Under the pieces are notes generated by a model. That model was not told the origin of the DNA, did not search any database, and saw only the letters and a program-made list of their open reading frames with translations. The translations under genes were made by a program, and so were the position numbers. Shown piece after piece: positions 60,643 through 64,000 of a stretch of DNA of 64,000 nt. Numbering within the stretch: position 1 is the stretch's first letter; every line of letters begins with the position of its first letter. Origin of the DNA: JBBRHQ01 sp963781345 (GTDB taxonomy: Bacteria; Actinomycetota; Thermoleophilia; Solirubrobacterales; 70-9); assembly GCA_963781345.1 (NCBI GenBank), contig CAWAFQ010000014.1:248001-312000 (forward strand), read 5' to 3'.

Positions 60643-61422
60643 CTAGTCGAGCGCGAGCGTGAGAACGAGGATGAGGATGAAGACGCTCTGTACGGAGTGC
60701 GCGATGATCCCCATCCACGCACTCTGGAACCGCCGCGAGGGGTAGGCGAGAATGAAGATGCCGTCGACCAGGGTGGATGGGATGACCCACGGGACGTGCA
60801 GGTGGTAGAGGGCGAACAGCACGCCGTTGGCGATCCAGTCGCGCCTTCCGAAGACGCCCTGCATTCGGGGCAGAAGCAGCCCCCGGAACAGGAGCTCCTC
60901 GCCGAGCACCGTGTTGAAGACGGCGAGCACGACGACCACCGCGTACCAGCCCCACGCTCCGCGGAAGAAGTCCTTGCCACTGTCGTGGCTGACGAAATCG
61001 GCGAAGTCCCTCACCGAGGGCCCCGGGATCCCCGGCACGGCCGACCAGAGGGCGAAGAGGAACGCGAAGAGCAGCGCCCACCACCAGACCCTTCCACCGA
61101 CGCTGCCGGTCTTCGGGTCCCGGGGCGGCAGCAGCCACAGTGCCTCACGCACACGCGACCATTGCAGCCCCCCCAGCTCCCGCCTGATCAGGATCACGAC
61201 GAGGACGAACTGCCAGATCAGCCCCACGGTGAGGCAGATCAGCAGCGCCTGGCCCAGCGGCTGCTCGCCCCCGAGCCGGTCCCTGAGCCAGGGAGCGACG
61301 ACCCAGGCAAGAAGGCCCATCGGGACGGCCGCCGCCGCCCACACCGCGAGGATCTGGGCGAGCGAGTACTGCTTCACGGCTGCGTACCGTGCGTCTCCTT
61401 CCCCCGGCAGATGTTCCGTCAC
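60643..61422 (-). CDS. CPBP-family intramembrane metalloprotease
   Basis: 259 residues from GTG 61422, about seven helices. The three Abi/CAAX motifs are present: GEELLFRGLLLP (EExxxR), FALYHLHVPW (His pair region) and IIAHSVQS. Members cleave peptides or protect against bacteriocins, and some process RiPP precursors. Divergent from the HEAT-like gene. A link to the 33-residue peptide is unproven. Confidence 0.88.
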   Translation of the reverse strand: MTEHLPGEGDARYAAVKQYSLAQILAVWAAAAVPMGLLAWVVAPWLRDRLGGEQPLGQALLICLTVGLIWQFVLVVILIRRELGGLQWSRVREALWLLPPRDPKTGSVGGRVWWWALLFAFLFALWSAVPGIPGPSVRDFADFVSHDSGKDFFRGAWGWYAVVVVLAVFNTVLGEELLFRGLLLPRMQGVFGRRDWIANGVLFALYHLHVPWVIPSTLVDGIFILAYPSRRFQSAWMGIIAHSVQSVFILILVLTLALD

Positions 61423-61505
61423 CGGTGCACCTTGGGCAAGTCTAAGACCGCCTCCCCCGGCGTTCAAGCGTCCGGCGGCGGTTGCGCGCAATGATCAGGG
61501 CGCAG

Positions 61506-62018
61506 ATGAACCTCGAGCAAGAGCTGTCAGGAGGGCACCCGAACTCGCTTGGCCGAACCGATCAGGTCGTGCGGGAGACGCTCGAGGATCGCGGCCGCCT
61601 CAAGGGCCTCTTCGGGTGCCTGCGCAGCGAGGATGCGGTCGTGCGGATGAGGGCGGGCGATGCGCTGGAGAAAGTCTGCCGCGAGCGCCCCGCCTGGTTT
61701 TCGCCGTACCGGCCGAGGCTGCTGGGCGAGGTCGCGAAGATCGACCAGCCCTCGGTTCAGTGGCATCTGGCGCAGATCCTCGGCCAGATTCTGCTGACGC
61801 CGGCGCAGTTCGCGCGCGCGAAGTCGATTCTGAAGCGCAATCTCGAGCAGTCCACCGATTGGATCGTCCTCAACGTCACCATGCAGCAGCTCTCTGAGTG
61901 GTCAGAGAGCGATCCCGCGCTGCGCCGCTGGCTCGTGCCCCGGCTCGAGCGGCTGAGCAGCGATCCGCGACGGTCGGTCAGCAAGCGATCAAAGGGGCTT
62001 CTCGAGACGCTCTCGTGA
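61506..62018 (+). CDS. HEAT-repeat-like soluble protein
   Basis: 170 residues, entirely helical by composition: RLKGLFGCLRSEDAVVRMRAGDALEKV and QPSVQWHLAQILGQILL resemble two HEAT/Armadillo units, as in the DNA-alkylation-repeat group. Starts at ATG 61506 (an ATG at 61482 is possible). Function unknown. Confidence 0.65.
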   Translation: MNLEQELSGGHPNSLGRTDQVVRETLEDRGRLKGLFGCLRSEDAVVRMRAGDALEKVCRERPAWFSPYRPRLLGEVAKIDQPSVQWHLAQILGQILLTPAQFARAKSILKRNLEQSTDWIVLNVTMQQLSEWSESDPALRRWLVPRLERLSSDPRRSVSKRSKGLLETLS

Positions 62019-62101
62019 GGGCTCCGGACCACGGTGCCGACAACCCATCGCCTGGCGCCCGCCGCGTTTAGACTGTCGCGAGCGCAGACCGAGGGGAGCC
62101 G

Positions 62102-62987
62102 ATGCCGAAGAAATCGTCAAAAGCGGGGAAGAAGAAGGGGTCGAAGGAGGTTGCGGCCGTGGCGGCGGGATCTGACAACGGCGCCGGGGCGGACTCCGCG
62201 GTCCGGCCGAAGAAGCTCTCACGCAGTGTCTTCGAGAAGGAGCTGCGCAGGCAACAGCGCGAGCTCGTGATCATGCAGGAGTACGTCAAGGCCAAGGGCC
62301 TGAAGGTGGTGGTCATCTTCGAGGGCCGCGACGCCGCCGGCAAGGGCGGCGTGATCAAGCGGATCGCCGAGCGGACGAACCCGCGGGTCTGCCGCGTGGT
62401 CGCGCTTCCGGCGCCGACCGAGCGCGAGAAGACCCAGTGGTACTTCCAGCGCTACGTCGCGCACCTGCCGGCCGCCGGGGAGATCGTCCTGTTCGACCGC
62501 TCCTGGTACAACCGGGCGGGGGTGGAGCGGGTGATGGGGTTTTGCACCGAGAACGAGTATGAGGAGTTCATGCGCTCATGCCCGGAGTTCGAGCGGATGC
62601 TTGTCCGCTCTGGAATCATCGCTGATCAAGTACTGGTTCTCGGTCTCCGACGAGGAGCAGGAGCGCCGCTTCCAGGCACGGGTACAGGATCCGATGCGCC
62701 GCTGGAAGCTGAGCCCGATGGACCTCGAGTCACGCGCCCGCTGGGTCAAGTACTCGCGAGGCAAGGACGAGATGTTCCGCTACACCGACATCAAGCACTC
62801 GCCCTGGTATGTCGTCGATGCCGACGACAAGCGGCGGGCACGGCTCAACTGCATCGCCCACCTGCTATCGATGATCGACTACGAGGACCTGACGCCGCCG
62901 TCGCTGCAGCTGCCGCCGCGCGGAGACGAGGGCGCCTACGTCCGCCCGCCCCTCGACGAGCAGACATTCGTCCCGCAGGTCTACTGA
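62102..62987 (+). pseudogene. ppk2: Polyphosphate kinase 2 (PPK2), frameshifted
   Basis: First part from ATG 62102: a Lys-rich leader (about 45 residues) then Walker A FEGRDAAGKGG (about residue 79) and Walker B FDRSWYNRAGVE. After RSGII at about 62621 an extra base moves the frame; LIKYWFSVSDEEQ to the end matches PPK2 closely. Corrected length about 294 residues, a normal short PPK2 that uses polyphosphate to make ATP or GTP. The break may be a consensus error. Confidence 0.85.
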
Positions 62988-63003
62988 CCCACCACGCGGG
63001 TGG

Positions 63004-63171
63004 TCAGGCAGCCTCGTCGTTTGGCCCCGCCGTGAAGGCGCCGATGATCCAGAGAATCGGGAACAGGAATCCGAGTATGCCCAGCACGGTATGACCACGG
63101 CGAAACGTGGTCAGGCCAAGCCACACGAACATGATGATGTAGAGAACTGTGAGGGAGGCCCAGAGCAGCAT
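63004..63171 (-). CDS. Small two-helix membrane protein
   Basis: 55 residues from ATG 63171: MLLWASLTVLYIIMFVWLGL, a short TTFRRGHT turn and a second helix ILGFLFPILWIIGAF, then an acidic tail. Preceded by GGAAACAAGGG. Resembles small superinfection- or cardiolipin-synthase-N-like membrane proteins by topology only. Confidence 0.6.
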   Translation of the reverse strand: MLLWASLTVLYIIMFVWLGLTTFRRGHTVLGILGFLFPILWIIGAFTAGPNDEAA

Positions 63172-63494
63172 TTCCCTTGTTTCCTTTCGTCTTGGCGGCC
63201 GTTGATCCGGTCCGGTTCGGGCGTTCAGCGCGCCGCCGTTTGTGCGCCCGACCCTACCTTGGCCTGCTCGACTCACGCCGCCAGGGGTGCCCGCACCACA
63301 GCGGCCGCCGAGGGTGGATGTGCACACCCGAAGCGCGAACGGGGTGGCGGCACCCTGGCAGGAGTCCGCTGCAGAAGCGATGATCCAGCCACGATGTCTT
63401 CTCTCGCGCACAGCGACCACCGGCCTCGGCGGCCCCGCAGCCTGGTGGCGCCGGGCGTTGCGGCGCCCCCCGTCCGAGTCCGTCGGGGGGCCTG
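63172..63494. other. Gene-free stretch between divergent membrane genes
   Basis: 323 bases between two divergently transcribed genes; presumably promoter DNA. An inverted repeat GGCGCCGGGCG-TTGCGGCGCC lies near 63449-63469. Otherwise no feature was recognised. Confidence 0.35.
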
Positions 63495-64000
63495 ATGGGC
63501 GGGTCCGCCTCCCCGACCTATGGTGCCGAAGTTGAGTGGCAGCCGTCGCGGCCGCGGCTGCGACCCCTGCGGTTGCTGATCTCGTGGATCGTCGCCGCCG
63601 CCGCGGTGCTTGTCGCGGCGGCGCTCGTCCCCGGAGTGACCCTCGAGGCCACCGGCAGTGCTTTCTTTGTCGCCGCCGTGATCGCGGTCATCAACGCCTT
63701 CCTGCCGCCCGTGATCGCGGCCGTTCGTCTGCCGTTCACGCTTGTCTCCGGCTTCCTCTTGGTGCTGCTTGCCGACGCGGCCGCCCTGAAGCTCGCCGCC
63801 ACCGCCTTCCCGGATGAGATCCATGTCAACTCCATGGGCGACGCGCTGCTGGCGGCGCTGGTGATCGCCGCGGTCTCGATCGTGCTCCAGGTTGTGCTGG
63901 GGACCAACGACGACGACGAGTTCGAGGTGCGGGTGATCCAGCGCATAGCGCGTCGCCAGGGGCCCCTGGCCCGCACCGGCGTCCCCGGGATCCTCTTCCT
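63495..64000 (+). CDS. Holin-like (PF04020-type) membrane domain protein, truncated at the edge
   Basis: About 168 residues visible from ATG 63495, three or four helices (LISWIVAAAAVLVAAALVPG, FFVAAVIAVINAFLPPVI, LPFTLVSGFLLVLLADA), the pattern of phage-holin family IV / YvlD-like membrane proteins. After DDDEFEVRVIQRIARRQG a soluble region continues beyond the window, as in fusions with an alkaline-phosphatase-type domain. Partial at the right edge. Confidence 0.7.
   Translation, partial: MGGSASPTYGAEVEWQPSRPRLRPLRLLISWIVAAAAVLVAAALVPGVTLEATGSAFFVAAVIAVINAFLPPVIAAVRLPFTLVSGFLLVLLADAAALKLAATAFPDEIHVNSMGDALLAALVIAAVSIVLQVVLGTNDDDEFEVRVIQRIARRQGPLARTGVPGILF

Noticed and set aside
59998..61422. 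A complete RiPP gene cluster around the 33-residue peptide
   Set aside because: The neighbouring secreted protein and CPBP protease are common singletons; no RRE, cyclase or radical SAM gene is visible.

Overview
The window is about 64 kb of very GC-rich DNA with actinobacterial gene content: a heme-copper oxidase with its own heme A synthesis genes, acyl-CoA enzymes, a WS/DGAT acyltransferase, the DUF2236, DUF1015, R2lox and Prx6 families, and a ydaO-type riboswitch before a secreted cell-wall-type protein. Together with a large SnoaL-like family carrying a constant C-terminal tail, this points to the class Thermoleophilia, probably Solirubrobacterales. That placement is inference; no 16S gene is present. 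The edges cut a DrrA-type ABC ATPase (left) and a holin-like membrane protein (right).

Layout. 0-4 kb: ABC ATPase, secreted protein, lipoprotein, zinc-ribbon protein, glycosyltransferase. 4-15.7 kb: respiratory block. The forward operon is coxB-coxA-(tandem USP-like protein)-coxC-small membrane protein, followed by heme A synthase and a di-heme cytochrome c on the other strand. The reverse operon that follows is the most unusual part: a COX2-like protein without CuA ligands but with a cytochrome c tail, a COX1-like protein that has lost the CuB, heme a3 and proton-channel residues, heme O synthase ctaB, and two small membrane proteins. 15.8-25.3 kb: an SCP2-SCP2-R2lox fusion, an enoyl-CoA hydratase, an IS481-type insertion sequence exactly at that gene's stop codon, epimerase, PAP2, an LPG-synthase-like flippase, thioredoxin reductase and a frameshifted metallo-beta-lactamase-fold gene. 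25.5-34.4 kb: a reverse acyl-CoA operon (acyl-CoA dehydrogenase, enoyl-CoA hydratase, 3-hydroxyacyl-CoA dehydrogenase) and a reverse housekeeping cluster (DUF1015, PduO adenosyltransferase, OsmC, SDR, NUDIX).

34.6-42.2 kb is accessory DNA after tRNA-Pro: a tandem array of SnoaL-like genes with decayed copies, a broken serine recombinase, two stalk-like surface proteins, an LCAT-type lipase, a tyrosine phosphatase and a dispersed non-coding repeat. 42.4-49.6 kb: 1-Cys peroxiredoxin, MsrA, WS/DGAT, a GT-C-like membrane protein, tRNA-Arg, and a secreted M23-like protein under a c-di-AMP (ydaO) riboswitch. 49.8-56.8 kb: ABC exporter with MarR, Lon, a DUF2236 gene between 52-bp direct repeats, thioesterase, EamA transporter. 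56.9-64 kb: tRNA-His, a broken phage-type gene, two more SnoaL genes, a second MsrA, a 33-residue peptide resembling a RiPP leader, a CPBP protease, a HEAT-like protein, a frameshifted PPK2 and small membrane proteins.

Two cautions. Conserved genes are interrupted by single-base indels at seven places (five read as +1, two as -1), so either the consensus has indel errors or there is real gene decay. Function calls come from reading translations and motifs; no database search was run.
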